A DNA stretch of 64,000 nucleotides from Mangrovibrevibacter kandeliae (GCF_024519155.1 NZ_JANIFJ010000005.1:295393-359392); one strand, 5' to 3'. Counted from the first letter of the stretch, positions 45,835-54,160 are shown. Translations and numbers: made by a program. Notes: a model not told the origin generated them from the letters alone.

Positions 45835-46970
45835 CAGGTCGCCTCCTCGACGGGCAGCGTCTGCGTCGCCGGCAGCCGCAGGCGCCGATAGGCGCCGCCG
45901 ACCGCCGGGCGCAGCATGTTTTCGAGCGCGCCGGCGAACAGGATCACGAGCCCCTGGATGATGACGATCATGTCGCGCGAGATCGAGGGCATCTCGAAAG
46001 CGAGCTCGGCGCCGCCCTGGTAGAGGACACCGAACAGGAGCGCGGCCGGAATGATGCCGGCCGGATGCGCCCGGCCCATCAGCGCGACGGCGATGCCGAC
46101 GAAGCCGGCTCCGGCGGCAAGGTCGATCTGCACGCGGTACTGGTCGCCGATCACCGGGTTCAGCGCCATGAGGCCCGCGAGGCCGCCGGAGATCGTCATG
46201 GCGATCACGATGAGGCGGGTCTGCGACATGCCCGCATAGCGCGCGGCCGGCGGTGAAAAGCCGAGCGTGCGCAGCTCGTAGCCGAGCCGGGTGCGGAAGA
46301 TCAGCAGCCAGACGAGGAAGGCCGCGATCAGGGCCAGGAACAGCGTGATGTTGAGCGGCGCGCCGCCGAGATCGGCGCCGAAGGCGGCGAAGAGCCCGTC
46401 GAGCTTCGGCAGCTGCGCACCCGCCTCTAAGGTGCGCGACTGCGGGTTCATCGAGCCGACCGGCTTCAGCGGGCCGACGAGCAGGTAGACCATCAGGCTG
46501 GCGGCGATGAAGTTGAACATGATCGTGGTGATCACGATGTGGCTGCCGCGCCGCGCCTGGAGCCAGGCCGGGATCAGCGCCCACAGCGCGCCGAAGAGGA
46601 AGCCGCCGAGGATGGCGAAGGGCAGCGTCACCCACCAGGGCACCAGCCGGTCGAGCACGAGCGACACGAGGCCGACGCCGAGCCCGCCGACATAGGCCTG
46701 TCCCTCCCCGCCGATGTTGAACAGCCCGGCATGGAAGGCGACGGCGACCGCGAGCCCGGTGAAGATGAAGTTGGTGGTGTAGTAGAGCGTGAAGCCGAAG
46801 CCCTCGCCGTAGCCGAAGGCGCCCTGCAGCATCAGCCGGGCCGCAGCGATCGGGCTTTCCCCCACCATCAGCACCACGAGGCCGGCGACCGCGAAGGCGA
46901 TGACGAGGTTGAGGAGCGGGATCAGGCCGAAGTCGATCCAGGCCGGCAGCTTGGCATAGGGCCGGCTCAT
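45834..46970 (-). CDS. nucleoside ABC transporter permease (first subunit)
   Basis: A 378-residue permease of the BmpB/NupP type. AFHAGLFNIGGEGQAYVGGL near residue 85 and LRTLGFSPPAARYAGM near residue 230 match the family. I chose the ATG at 46970, which overlaps the stop of the VOC gene; the longer frame upstream is a read-through of that gene's antisense region. With the second permease it forms the channel. Confidence 0.9.
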   Translation of the reverse strand: MSRPYAKLPAWIDFGLIPLLNLVIAFAVAGLVVLMVGESPIAAARLMLQGAFGYGEGFGFTLYYTTNFIFTGLAVAVAFHAGLFNIGGEGQAYVGGLGVGLVSLVLDRLVPWWVTLPFAILGGFLFGALWALIPAWLQARRGSHIVITTIMFNFIAASLMVYLLVGPLKPVGSMNPQSRTLEAGAQLPKLDGLFAAFGADLGGAPLNITLFLALIAAFLVWLLIFRTRLGYELRTLGFSPPAARYAGMSQTRLIVIAMTISGGLAGLMALNPVIGDQYRVQIDLAAGAGFVGIAVALMGRAHPAGIIPAALLFGVLYQGGAELAFEMPSISRDMIVIIQGLVILFAGALENMLRPAVGGAYRRLRLPATQTLPVEEAT

Positions 46971-47419
46971 GCGTCGGAACCGCTCGCCGGCGTCAGGAGG
47001 TCGAGATGCCCGCGCTCGTCGAGCGGGAAGAACGGATTGTGGGCGAGCTCCCACAAATGCCCGTCGAGGTCGGACACGTAGCCGGAATACCCGCCCCAGA
47101 AGGTCGGCTCCGGCCGCTTCACCGGCGCACCGCCGGCCGCCACCGCCGCATCGAACAAGCGGTCGACATCCGCTTCGCTGGCAAGGTTCAGCGCCAGCGC
47201 GATCGACGGGAACGGACAGCCGCCTTCGAACGACACCCCCACGTCCTTGACGAAGTCGTCGCGCCCGAAGATCGACAGGACGATCCCCTCGCCCTGCATG
47301 AAGATCACCGTGTCGTTGCCGGCCGGCGTGCGCACCCAGCCGAGCGCCGCATAGAACCCGGCCGACCGCTCCAGGTCGTCCGAAGCCAGTGTCACCAGCG
47401 TGACGCGCGCGTCCTTCAC
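46967..47419 (-). CDS. VOC family protein (glyoxalase/bleomycin resistance fold)
   Basis: A 150-residue vicinal-oxygen-chelate protein. Repeated beta-alpha-beta modules start with VTLVTLASDDLERSAGFYAA near residue 6, and the second ends in FWGGYSGYVSDLDGHLWELA near residue 108, where the final Glu is the usual metal ligand. The role is unknown; the family includes lyases, dioxygenases and binding proteins. It overlaps both the ATPase stop and the permease start by 4 bp, so it is embedded in the nucleoside importer operon. Confidence 0.8.
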   Translation of the reverse strand: MKDARVTLVTLASDDLERSAGFYAALGWVRTPAGNDTVIFMQGEGIVLSIFGRDDFVKDVGVSFEGGCPFPSIALALNLASEADVDRLFDAAVAAGGAPVKRPEPTFWGGYSGYVSDLDGHLWELAHNPFFPLDERGHLDLLTPASGSDA

Positions 47420-48948
47420 TCCGCCGCCTCCCGATCCTCGATGCCGGCCATCAGGAGGCCGAGTTCCGCCTCGCTCGCCGTCGGCGGCCGCTCGCCGACG
47501 ATCCGCCCGGCGAACATCACCAGGATGCGATCGGACAGCGCACGGATTTCGTCAAGCTCCACCGAAACGAGCAGGATCGCCTTGCCGGCGTCGCGCATGG
47601 CGACGATCCGGCGGTGGATGAACTCGATCGCGCCGACGTCGACCCCGCGTGTCGGCTGCCCGATCAGGAGGATGTCGGGATCGCGCTCCATCTCGCGCGC
47701 GAGGACGATCTTCTGCTGGTTGCCGCCGGAAAAGTTCGCGGTCTTCAGCCTGCAGTCCGGCGGACGGATGTCGTAGTCGGCTATCTTGGCCTGCGCGTCG
47801 CGGCGCATCGCGTCGCGGTCGAGCAGCGGGCCGCGGCTGTAGCGCGCCTCGCGCTGATAGCCGAGCACCCCGTTCTCGTTCTCCTCGAAGGGCAGAACGA
47901 GGCCCATGTGGTGCCGGTCCTCCGGCACGTGGGCAAGACCGAGCCGGCGCAGCGCCGCGGGGTCGGTCTCCGCCGTCAGGTCGAAGTCGCGCCCGGCAAG
48001 ACGCATCGTCCCGGCCGTCGCGGTCCGGAGACCCGAAAGCGCCTCGAGCAGCTCCGACTGGCCGTTGCCGGCCACCCCCGCGATCCCGACGATCTCGCCC
48101 GCCCGCACGTCGAGCGAAACCGCATCGACGGCCCGGTAGCCGCGGATGTCCTCGACCGTCAGGTTCTTCACCGACAGCGTCACCGCCCCGGGCGCCGCCG
48201 CCTCCTTGTCGACCTGCAGCAGGACGCGGCGCCCGACCATCAGCTCGGCGAGCTCGCCGACGGTCGTCTCGGCCGTGCGGCGGGTGGCGACGATCTCGCC
48301 GCGGCGCATCACCGAGACGGCGTCGGTGACGGCCATGATCTCGCGCAGCTTGTGGGTGATGAGGACGATCGTCTTGCCCTCGTCGCGCAGCTGCATCAGC
48401 ACCTCGAAGAGGTGCCCCGCCTCGGCCGGCGTCAGCACGCCGGTCGGCTCGTCGAGGATCAGGATGTCGGCGCCGCGATAGAGCGCCTTCAGGATCTCCA
48501 CGCGCTGCTGCAGCCCGACCGGCAGGTCCTCGATCAGCGCATCCGGATCGACCTCGAGGCCGTGCTCGTCCTCCAGCCGCTTCAGCTCGCGCCGCACCTT
48601 GCCGATGCCCGCATTGAGGAGCGGCGATTGCTCGGCGCCGAGCATCACGTTCTCGACGACGCTCATGTTGTGCACGAGCATGAAGTGCTGGTGGACCATG
48701 CCGATGCCGGCCGCGATCGCCGCGTTTGGATCGGTGATCTCGACGCGCTTGCCGCCGACCCGGATCTCGCCGCCATCGGCCTGGTAGAAGCCGTAGAGGA
48801 TCGACATCATGGTCGACTTGCCGGCGCCGTTCTCGCCGACGATGCCGTGGATCGTGCCCTTCTCGACGGTGAGATGGATGTCCTTGTTGGCGTGCACCGC
48901 CCCGAAGCGCTTGTCGATACCGATCAGTTCGATCGCCGGGTCGGCCAT
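47416..48948 (-). CDS. nucleoside ABC transporter ATP-binding protein (two ATPase domains)
   Basis: A 510-residue double ATPase as in BmpB/NupO/RbsA-type importers. Domain 1: Walker A GENGAGKSTMM near residue 36, signature region LPVGLQQRVEILKAL, Walker B ILILDEPTGVLTP. Domain 2: degenerate Walker A GVAGNGQSELLEALSG near 290, signature FSGGNQQKIVLAREM, and ILLIGQPTRGVDVG, where the usual Asp-Glu pair is replaced, as is common in this group. The family start MADPAIELIGIDKRFG fixes the ATG at 48948. Confidence 0.92.
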   Translation of the reverse strand: MADPAIELIGIDKRFGAVHANKDIHLTVEKGTIHGIVGENGAGKSTMMSILYGFYQADGGEIRVGGKRVEITDPNAAIAAGIGMVHQHFMLVHNMSVVENVMLGAEQSPLLNAGIGKVRRELKRLEDEHGLEVDPDALIEDLPVGLQQRVEILKALYRGADILILDEPTGVLTPAEAGHLFEVLMQLRDEGKTIVLITHKLREIMAVTDAVSVMRRGEIVATRRTAETTVGELAELMVGRRVLLQVDKEAAAPGAVTLSVKNLTVEDIRGYRAVDAVSLDVRAGEIVGIAGVAGNGQSELLEALSGLRTATAGTMRLAGRDFDLTAETDPAALRRLGLAHVPEDRHHMGLVLPFEENENGVLGYQREARYSRGPLLDRDAMRRDAQAKIADYDIRPPDCRLKTANFSGGNQQKIVLAREMERDPDILLIGQPTRGVDVGAIEFIHRRIVAMRDAGKAILLVSVELDEIRALSDRILVMFAGRIVGERPPTASEAELGLLMAGIEDREAAE

Positions 48949-49063
48949 GCGGAGGTCTTCTTTCTTGCCACGCCGGACGGGAAGCTTAATGCAGGCGCCG
49001 AGGATTGCCACTGCTCACGCTGCCGCGCCGCGGCCGGAGCGTATCGCCCGACGGAGAGCCGCC

Positions 49064-49270
49064 ATGACCGACAGCGACCGCATCACCGAACTCGAGATCG
49101 CGCTCGCCCACCAGACCCGGGTCGCCGAGGAGCTGTCGGAGGAGGTCCGCCGGCAGGGACGCGTCGTCGACCGGATGGAGCGGGCGCTGCGCGAGCTCGG
49201 CGAGCGCTTCCTTACGCTCGAGGAGGTCGCGATGCCGCGGCCGGAGATCACCAAGCCGCCGCACTACTGA
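49064..49270 (+). CDS. slyX: SlyX family protein
   Basis: A 68-residue protein that is almost wholly one coiled coil (ITELEIALAHQTRVAEELSE) ending in the conserved PPHY. Function of SlyX is not established. It lies on the opposite strand between the nucleoside ATPase gene and its binding-protein gene, splitting them. GGAGAGCC precedes the ATG. Confidence 0.85.
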   Translation: MTDSDRITELEIALAHQTRVAEELSEEVRRQGRVVDRMERALRELGERFLTLEEVAMPRPEITKPPHY

Positions 49271-49320
49271 CAGAGGACCGCCGGCCTTCGAGCCGGCAGC
49301 CCCATGTCGATGCGCCCGCC

Positions 49321-50325
49321 TCAGTACGGGCAGGTCGAGTCGGTCGAGAAGTCGTGCACCTGAAGCGTACCGGCGATGATGTCGGCCTTCGCCTTGTCGG
49401 CCGCCGCCTTCATCGCGTCGGTGACGAGATCGGCGTTGTTCTCGTCCATCGCATAGCCGACGCCGTCCTCCTTGAGGCCGAGGACGACGGTGCCGTTGGT
49501 CCACTTGTCGTTCTTGGCGTCCTCGAAGGCCTGGTAGACGGCATTGTCGACGCGCTTGACCATCGAGGTCAGGACGTGGCCGGGATGCAGGCCGTTCTGG
49601 TTCGAATCGACGCCGATGCCGTACTTGCCGGCATCCGCCACCGCCTGCAGCACGCCGATGCCGGTGCCGCCGGCCGCATGGAAGACGACGTCCGCGCCCT
49701 GATCGAGCTGCGCCTTGGCGAGCTCGCCGCCGCGCACCGGATCGTTCCAGGCGGCGCCCGTCGTGCCGGTCATGTTCTCGAACACGGTGTCGTCGGCCTT
49801 CACCGACTTCACGCCGCCCTTGTAGCCGCAGGAGAACTTGCGGATCAGCGGGATGTCCATGCCGCCGACGAAGCCGACCTTGCCGGTCTCGGACTTCATC
49901 GCCGCGAGGATGCCGACGAGATAGGAGCCCTCCTCCTCCTTGAAGGTGATGGAGCGCACGTTCGGCAGGTCGACGACCGAATCGATGATGGCGAACTTGA
50001 TGTCGGGGAAGTCCTTGGCGACCTTCTCCAGCGCCGTCGCCTGGGCGAAGCTCATCGCGATGATCGGGCTGTTGCCGGCGCGGGCGAAGCGGCGAAGCGC
50101 CTGTTCGCGCTGGGCGTCGCTCTGGATCTCGAAGTCGCGATACTCGGTCCCCGTGTCCTTCTTGAAGCGTTCTGCGCCCTCATAGGCGGCCTCGTTGAAG
50201 GATTTGTCGAACTTGCCGCCGAGATCGTAGATGATCGCCGGCTTGATGTCGGCCGCCGTCGCCGTGCCGGCGGCGCCGACGGACAGGACGGTGGCGGCCA
50301 GGAGCCCGGCCAGGAACTGTTTCAT
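49321..50325 (-). CDS. BMP family nucleoside-binding lipoprotein/periplasmic protein
   Basis: A 334-residue substrate-binding protein of the basic membrane protein (BMP/PnrA) family, which binds purine and pyrimidine nucleosides. A Sec signal peptide covers residues 1-25 (LAGLLAATVLSVGAAG, cleavage near TAADI). The ligand-domain signature DLGGKFDKSFNEAAYEGAER is near residue 35, and GTGIGVLQAVADAGKYGIGVD near residue 220. It has no lipobox Cys, so it is probably soluble. It is the partner of the ATPase and permeases at 44866-48948. Confidence 0.9.
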   Translation of the reverse strand: MKQFLAGLLAATVLSVGAAGTATAADIKPAIIYDLGGKFDKSFNEAAYEGAERFKKDTGTEYRDFEIQSDAQREQALRRFARAGNSPIIAMSFAQATALEKVAKDFPDIKFAIIDSVVDLPNVRSITFKEEEGSYLVGILAAMKSETGKVGFVGGMDIPLIRKFSCGYKGGVKSVKADDTVFENMTGTTGAAWNDPVRGGELAKAQLDQGADVVFHAAGGTGIGVLQAVADAGKYGIGVDSNQNGLHPGHVLTSMVKRVDNAVYQAFEDAKNDKWTNGTVVLGLKEDGVGYAMDENNADLVTDAMKAAADKAKADIIAGTLQVHDFSTDSTCPY

Positions 50326-50464
50326 ATCGCGTCGATCCCCATGAAGGATGGAAAGCGCCTGCCGCACGACTGCGGACGAGGCGATGCCGGACCGTCGCTC
50401 CCTTGAAATGCAAGCGCCGGCCGTGCCGTCCAGCAGACAAGCACGACCGGCGCCCAAGTTCATC
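50326..50464 (-). promoter_or_regulatory. bmp upstream region
   Basis: A 139-bp gap before the binding-protein gene, after the msrA terminator. It must carry the promoter for the binding protein. I see no clear hexamer pair or operator. A GATCGACGCGATATG-like run gives only a weak ribosome-binding site. Confidence 0.3.
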
Positions 50465-50489
50465 ACAAATCTGTCGCGCTGCGACAGAT
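50465..50489 (-). terminator. intrinsic terminator of msrA
   Basis: On the minus strand ATCTGTCGC-AGC-GCGACAGAT is a perfect 9-bp stem with a 3-nt loop, followed by TTTGTG. It begins within the msrA stop codon. Confidence 0.7.
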
Positions 50490-51160
50490 CAGGCGGCCGA
50501 AGCGACCCCCAGACCTACCGGGCAGGACACGCCGGTGCCCCCGAGGCCGCAGTAGCCGCTCGGGTTCTTGGCGAGATACTGCTGGTGATAGGGCTCGGCG
50601 TAGTAGAAGGTCGGCGCGTCGACGATCTCGGTGGTGATCGGCGCACGGTGGCCGGCCTCGCCGAGCGCCGTCTGATAGGCTGCCTTCGCCGCCTCGGCCG
50701 CGCGCCGCTGGTCCTCGCCGAAGACGTAGACGCCGGAGCGGTACTGCGTGCCGACGTCGTTGCCCTGGCGCATTCCCTGCGTCGGATTGTGGCTCTCGAA
50801 GAACAGCTTCAGCAGCGCCTCGTAGCTCGTCGCCTTCGGATCGAACACCACGAGCACCACCTCGTTGTGCCCGGTCATGCCGGTGCAGACCTCCTGATAG
50901 GTCGGGTTCGGGGTCTGCCCGCCGGCATAGCCGACCGCGGTGACATAGACGCCCGGCGCCTGCCAGAGGGCGCGCTCGGCACCCCAGAAGCAGCCGAGGC
51001 CGAACATCGCCGACTCCAGCCCCTCCGGGAACGGGCCCTTGAGCGGCCGGCCGGAGACGAAGTGCGCATCGGCCGTCTCGATCGGCTCGGGCCGGCCCGG
51101 CAGGGCCTCGCCGGGCGCGGGCAGCTTCGACTTCCGGCTGAACATGTCGAGGACGTACAT
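50489..51160 (-). CDS. msrA: peptide-methionine (S)-S-oxide reductase
   Basis: A 223-residue repair enzyme reducing methionine sulfoxide. The catalytic site is [13 protein letters not shown] near residue 55, and YKPQDHQ-like and [18 protein letters not shown] segments near residue 190 carry the resolving region. The N-terminal extension of about 45 residues ([18 protein letters not shown]) is typical of longer MsrA forms. The C-terminal Cys residues (GTGVSCPVG) may be the recycling cysteines. Two genes, msrA and a small membrane protein, point in the same direction. Confidence 0.93.
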   Translation of the reverse strand: MYVLDMFSRKSKLPAPGEALPGRPEPIETADAHFVSGRPLKGPFPEGLESAMFGLGCFWGAERALWQAPGVYVTAVGYAGGQTPNPTYQEVCTGMTGHNEVVLVVFDPKATSYEALLKLFFESHNPTQGMRQGNDVGTQYRSGVYVFGEDQRRAAEAAKAAYQTALGEAGHRAPITTEIVDAPTFYYAEPYHQQYLAKNPSGYCGLGGTGVSCPVGLGVASAA

Positions 51161-51196
51161 ATCGAACTCCTTGTCGAGTTGGCGTCGGTCCGGCGC

Positions 51197-51490
51197 TCAG
51201 CGCACCAGGCGGCGGCGGGGCCGCGCGCCAGTCTGGCCGACGAGAAGAAACACGAAGGCGGCGACCGCCAGGCTGACGGAGGCCGGCCACGGCGCAGCGG
51301 TGACCCAGGCGGCGCCGACGAGGCTTTCCGATCCGTGCGGCACGGCAAGGCCGAACGCCGCCGCCGCGTCGCCGAGCGTCTGGAGCTCGATCGTCGTGCC
51401 GGTGAGCGAGCGGGCGATGTCGCCGATGGCGAACACCACCGCCGCGGCCAGCAGCAGCCCGCCGACCAGGCGTGTGAGAAAGGACAGCAT
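51197..51490 (-). CDS. small membrane protein of unknown function
   Basis: A 97-residue protein with two predicted membrane helices: LTRLVGGLLLAAAVVFAIGD (residues 5-24) and VSLAVAAFVFLLVG (residues 72-85), with a periplasmic stretch between and a basic C-terminus. It resembles short two-helix proteins annotated as hypothetical in Rhizobiales. It precedes msrA by 36 bp on the same strand and may be co-transcribed. No function is proposed. Confidence 0.6.
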   Translation of the reverse strand: MLSFLTRLVGGLLLAAAVVFAIGDIARSLTGTTIELQTLGDAAAAFGLAVPHGSESLVGAAWVTAAPWPASVSLAVAAFVFLLVGQTGARPRRRLVR

Positions 51491-51705
51491 CACTCCTCCG
51501 AAGGGTCCTTGCGTGATCCGGCGGCCCGGTTCACCCGCCGTGCCGCGCCACCGCGCCCAATGTGGCGGCTCGGCCTCCCCGAGGCAACGGCTTCGCCGAG
51601 ATGTGACCACCTCGCTCCCGGGAGAAAGCATTCGCCGGCGCGACGGCTGGTCGAGCCGTCCGGCGCCGGAACGGCGGCCCCACAGGGACCGGACGCGAAA
51701 GCCGC

Positions 51706-51733
51706 TTGAACGACAGACGCTTCCGGCTATAGT
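51706..51733 (+). promoter_or_regulatory. tRNA-Ser promoter
   Basis: TTGAAC at 51706-51711 and TATAGT at 51728-51733, spaced by 16 bp, lie about 70 bp before the tRNA. This is the best hexamer pair in the intergenic region 51491-51803. Confidence 0.6.
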
Positions 51734-51803
51734 CCGCGCCGCCGACTCGCCCCTCACCACAGGGCGACGGGTGCGCGCCTGCGGGCGCCGTGCGCGGCGG
51801 CAT

Positions 51804-51893
51804 GGAGAGGTGGCCGAGTGGTTGAAGGCGCACGCCTGGAACGCGTGTATACGGGAAACCGTATCGAGGGTTCGAATCCCTCTCTCTCCGCCA
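51804..51893 (+). tRNA. tRNA-Ser (anticodon GGA)
   Basis: A 90-nt class II tRNA with an encoded CCA at 51891-51893. Acceptor GGAGAGG pairs with TCTCTCC, the anticodon arm CACGC-CTGGAAC-GCGTG puts GGA at 51838-51840, a long variable arm (TATACGGGAAACCGTAT) follows as expected for serine, and the T arm is GAGGG-TTCGAAT-CCCTC. It reads UCC and UCU. tRNA-Ser genes are common integration targets, and foreign-looking genes lie just downstream. Confidence 0.97.
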
Positions 51894-52269
51894 TCCCCGC
51901 TCGTTGAATTATAGAGATTTGCGCCTTCCCGGCCGTACCCAGCGGACCCCGACGTACCTCTCCCGGCGTGCCAGCAGTTGGCGCTTTGAACTTCGAATTC
52001 CCGCGCTTCACGTCGAATTCTTGGGGCGGTCGCCGTTCCGAGTCCGGTTTCGGCCCTTTGACAGCAGCGGATGCGCGACAACAGGCGGTTAATCGCGATA
52101 GTAACTGCCCTTGGTAAGGATTTTGGCCGCCGCACTTGGCCGGCCGTCTGCACCCGGAAGTTCAAAGCCTCAAAGGGTAAGGCCCGCCTCCGGTTGCTCC
52201 GACGCCGACGAGCCATAGCGCAGCCAATTTAAGTTTTCGCGTCCACGGTTCAGATGCCGTGGTGGATGG
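51894..52269. other. gene-free gap after tRNA-Ser
   Basis: 376 bp with no convincing gene and visibly more A+T (roughly 55-60 percent G+C by eye) than the window. It joins the tRNA 3' end to the convergent HNH gene. No integrase, no second copy of the tRNA 3' end and no clear terminator were found here. Confidence 0.6.
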
Positions 52270-53121
52270 TCAGTTCGCGCAGCAACTTGCGAACAGCTCC
52301 GCCAGGACAGGGATCAGAACCAGCTCATATTCCCTTCGCTGGCGACTGGAATTCGGAGGCTGCCAGCCTTCCGCGATGACGCTCATCCAGAAGAAGCTGC
52401 CGTCGTCGCGTCGGTCCGGCTCAAAGTTGAGCCTCTCGCCGATGCGCCGGGCCAGCCGGCCATAGGCGAGATTGGCGGCCCGAGGATCGGACTTTTCCAG
52501 AATTTCCCGCGCGACATCGCGCATCGTGACGGTGCGGCGGGGCGCAGCGGCATGGAAGCACAGGATGCGGCGCTCAATCTCGGTCGGCGCGGCGGCTGCG
52601 ATGGCGTGGCGATAGGCCTCCGCATCGGGCCGTGGGCGAAGCGGTCTCGGCCGTGCCCACGGAGCCTCCAGTGATTCGGGATCGAGCGTCAGGCTCCGCC
52701 ACCAGGCGGGGTCCGGCGGCCGATCGCGGGGACGCGAAAGCTCCACCGGCTGCCCATCGGCAATTCTGCGGCACAGGGCGTCGCGCTGTGGCAGCGGGTA
52801 GAACACCGCGAATTCGCGTCCGTAGCCGCCGGCATCGACATGGCGGCAGAACAGCTCCCACTCCGCCGCCGGCCGGTTGAACCTTTTGTGCAGGCGCAAG
52901 TGGCAGGCCTTGCAGATCGGGTAGCTCTGCGGAGCGACGAAGCTGTGCGGACGCGAGTAGTCTTCGGAATGCCACTCACCCGCGGGGCGCTCGGGATCGC
53001 CGCAGAGACCGCAGGGCTTGCCGGCAAAGGTGAAGCCCGGCCCGGCATCGCCGCGCCTGTAGGCCGTCGTGATCGCCGTGCGGTCGGCCCAGCCGTAGCC
53101 GTTGTAGGACGCGCCCGTCAC
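52270..53121 (-). CDS. HNH endonuclease with C-terminal winged-helix-like domain
   Basis: A 283-residue protein. A zinc-binding HNH core is visible: CGLC at residues 37-40, then the active-site-like WHSEDYS with His at 51, and CKACHLRLHKRF at residues 70-81 with the second Cys pair. A segment FCRHVDAGGYG follows, as in other HNH proteins of this type. The C-terminal 110 residues (EIERRILCFHAAAPRRTVTM, then NLAYGRLARRIGERL and WMSVIAEGW) look like a winged helix that would recognise DNA. GTG start overlapping the stop of the upstream gene. Likely a DNA-cutting enzyme of a restriction or defence module; target unknown. Confidence 0.75.
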   Translation of the reverse strand: MTGASYNGYGWADRTAITTAYRRGDAGPGFTFAGKPCGLCGDPERPAGEWHSEDYSRPHSFVAPQSYPICKACHLRLHKRFNRPAAEWELFCRHVDAGGYGREFAVFYPLPQRDALCRRIADGQPVELSRPRDRPPDPAWWRSLTLDPESLEAPWARPRPLRPRPDAEAYRHAIAAAAPTEIERRILCFHAAAPRRTVTMRDVAREILEKSDPRAANLAYGRLARRIGERLNFEPDRRDDGSFFWMSVIAEGWQPPNSSRQRREYELVLIPVLAELFASCCAN

Positions 53122-53369
53122 TTCAATGCCCAGATGCCGCGCTTCGGACCAACAATGGCGCCTTCTTTCGCCAGCTGGAAGCGGGCCCAGCGGACGTTCT
53201 TCTCGAACAGGTTCTCGCCATCGGCCGTGGATCCGGAAAGATCCGCTGCTGGTACCGGCTCGTTGTTGCGGATCCACTTGTAGACGGCGGCTGGAGTGGA
53301 CGGGCCGAGAGCCCGCAGCGCATGCTCCACCCATTGGCGGTAGTCCTGCGAGGGTGCGGCGCCTCTCAT
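53118..53369 (-). CDS. stand-alone Mrr-N-like winged-helix protein
   Basis: An 83-residue protein. The sequence WVEHALRALGPSTPAAVYKW then NLFEKNVRWARFQLAKEGAI and PKRGIWALK matches the pattern of the winged-helix N-terminal domain of Mrr-type restriction enzymes, in which a G-less helix pair is followed by WAR...L...G and PKRG.W.L. There is no nuclease domain attached. It overlaps both neighbours by 4 bp (ATGA at 53366-53369 and GTGA at 53118-53121). It may act as the DNA-recognition subunit for the adjacent HNH nuclease; inference. Confidence 0.65.
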   Translation of the reverse strand: MRGAAPSQDYRQWVEHALRALGPSTPAAVYKWIRNNEPVPAADLSGSTADGENLFEKNVRWARFQLAKEGAIVGPKRGIWALK

Positions 53370-53935
53370 GCGAGCGTTTCTCCCCCGGCTTCGGACCAAC
53401 GGCTCGCGGTCCTCGGAAGCGACGCATCGGCCGGTAGCTGTGTCGACGGACTCTCCGGCAAGAGCGACGCCGCCCAGGCGAAGACCCGGCGCTGCTGCTC
53501 GCGCAGGAAGGCTTCCTCGTCGATGACGGAATAGCCGAGCGCTTTCGCCGCAGTAACGAAGCCCTTCAGCATTGAGGGCTCCATTTCGCCGGTCTCGACG
53601 TTCTTCTTGTTGACGACGACGGCGGGAAGCAGCGGCCAGCCGCGACGATGGGCGTATTCCATCAGCTTGCCGAGATGGCCGTTGACGCTGTAGTGGACCT
53701 TTGACCAGTCGGCGCCACTCTCGTCGGCGAGTTCCTTGTAGCCGAGGAAGCGGTTCGCGGCCGCCGCCTTGCGCACCAGCGCAAAGGTTTTTCCGAAGTC
53801 GAGGCCGTTGCCCTTGCGCCGGGCCTCCTCCGCGAGCGCCGCGAGATAAACCGACTCGCCGGTTCGCTCCCGCCGGCGATGGTTGGCGATGATGTTCTTC
53901 AGTTCCTGGTCGGACTGTTCTTCGACGGGACGCAT
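53366..53935 (-). CDS. unknown protein, first gene of the nuclease cassette
   Basis: A 189-residue protein I cannot name. Residues 1-50 are helical and charged (ELKNIIANHRRRERTGESVY). Residues 55-130 hold a compact domain: FALVRKAAAANRFLGYKELA then GHLGKLMEYAHRRGWPLLPA and VVVNKKNVETG. Its pattern of YKELAD followed by a Gly/Trp-Pro-Leu-Leu-Val-Val core resembles small domains attached to HNH or restriction proteins. The C-terminus is Ser/Pro-rich and probably disordered. The start ATG at 53935 is the first in frame after a stop. It overlaps the winged-helix gene, so the three are one operon. Confidence 0.6.
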   Translation of the reverse strand: MRPVEEQSDQELKNIIANHRRRERTGESVYLAALAEEARRKGNGLDFGKTFALVRKAAAANRFLGYKELADESGADWSKVHYSVNGHLGKLMEYAHRRGWPLLPAVVVNKKNVETGEMEPSMLKGFVTAAKALGYSVIDEEAFLREQQRRVFAWAASLLPESPSTQLPADASLPRTASRWSEAGGETLA

Positions 53936-53999
53936 CGGATACGCTCACTTCGTGTTTGCTCATGACGACCCCACGAAGGGCGCTCCGCGTGGCCGTCTC

Positions 54000-54160
54000 T
54001 CATGCGGTGATCAATCGGCCGCCGGCCGTCCGCAGCGGCAGGCAGAAGTGGTAGGCGGCGACCTCCTCGAAGAGCACTGTGTCACTTGGCTCGGCGCCGA
54101 TCCAGGCAAAGAACTCTTCGACGAATTCAAGCTCCTGGAAAAACGTTCTCAAGTCCAGTC
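54000..54160 (-). pseudogene. severed C-terminal end of an unidentified gene
   Basis: The minus strand reads as convincing protein for about 50 codons: FFQELEFVEEFFAWIGAE, then VLFEEVAAYHFCLPLRTAGG and RLITA before a TGA at 54000-54002. Upstream of about 54160 the frame stays open but becomes Arg/Pro/Ser-rich and no start is found. It lies directly upstream of, and in the same direction as, the three-gene cassette. I read it as the remains of a further cassette gene or of a gene disrupted at the island edge. Family unknown. Confidence 0.45.

Noticed and set aside
49278..49297. GCCGGC-CTTCGA-GCCGGC hairpin between slyX and the bmp gene
   Set aside because: Short stem, no T run on either strand; in this GC range such hairpins are common.
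51754..52011. Minus-strand frame across the tRNA-Ser with the phrase MAEREGFEPS
   Set aside because: This is the well-known spurious translation of an antisense tRNA-Ser and is not a gene.
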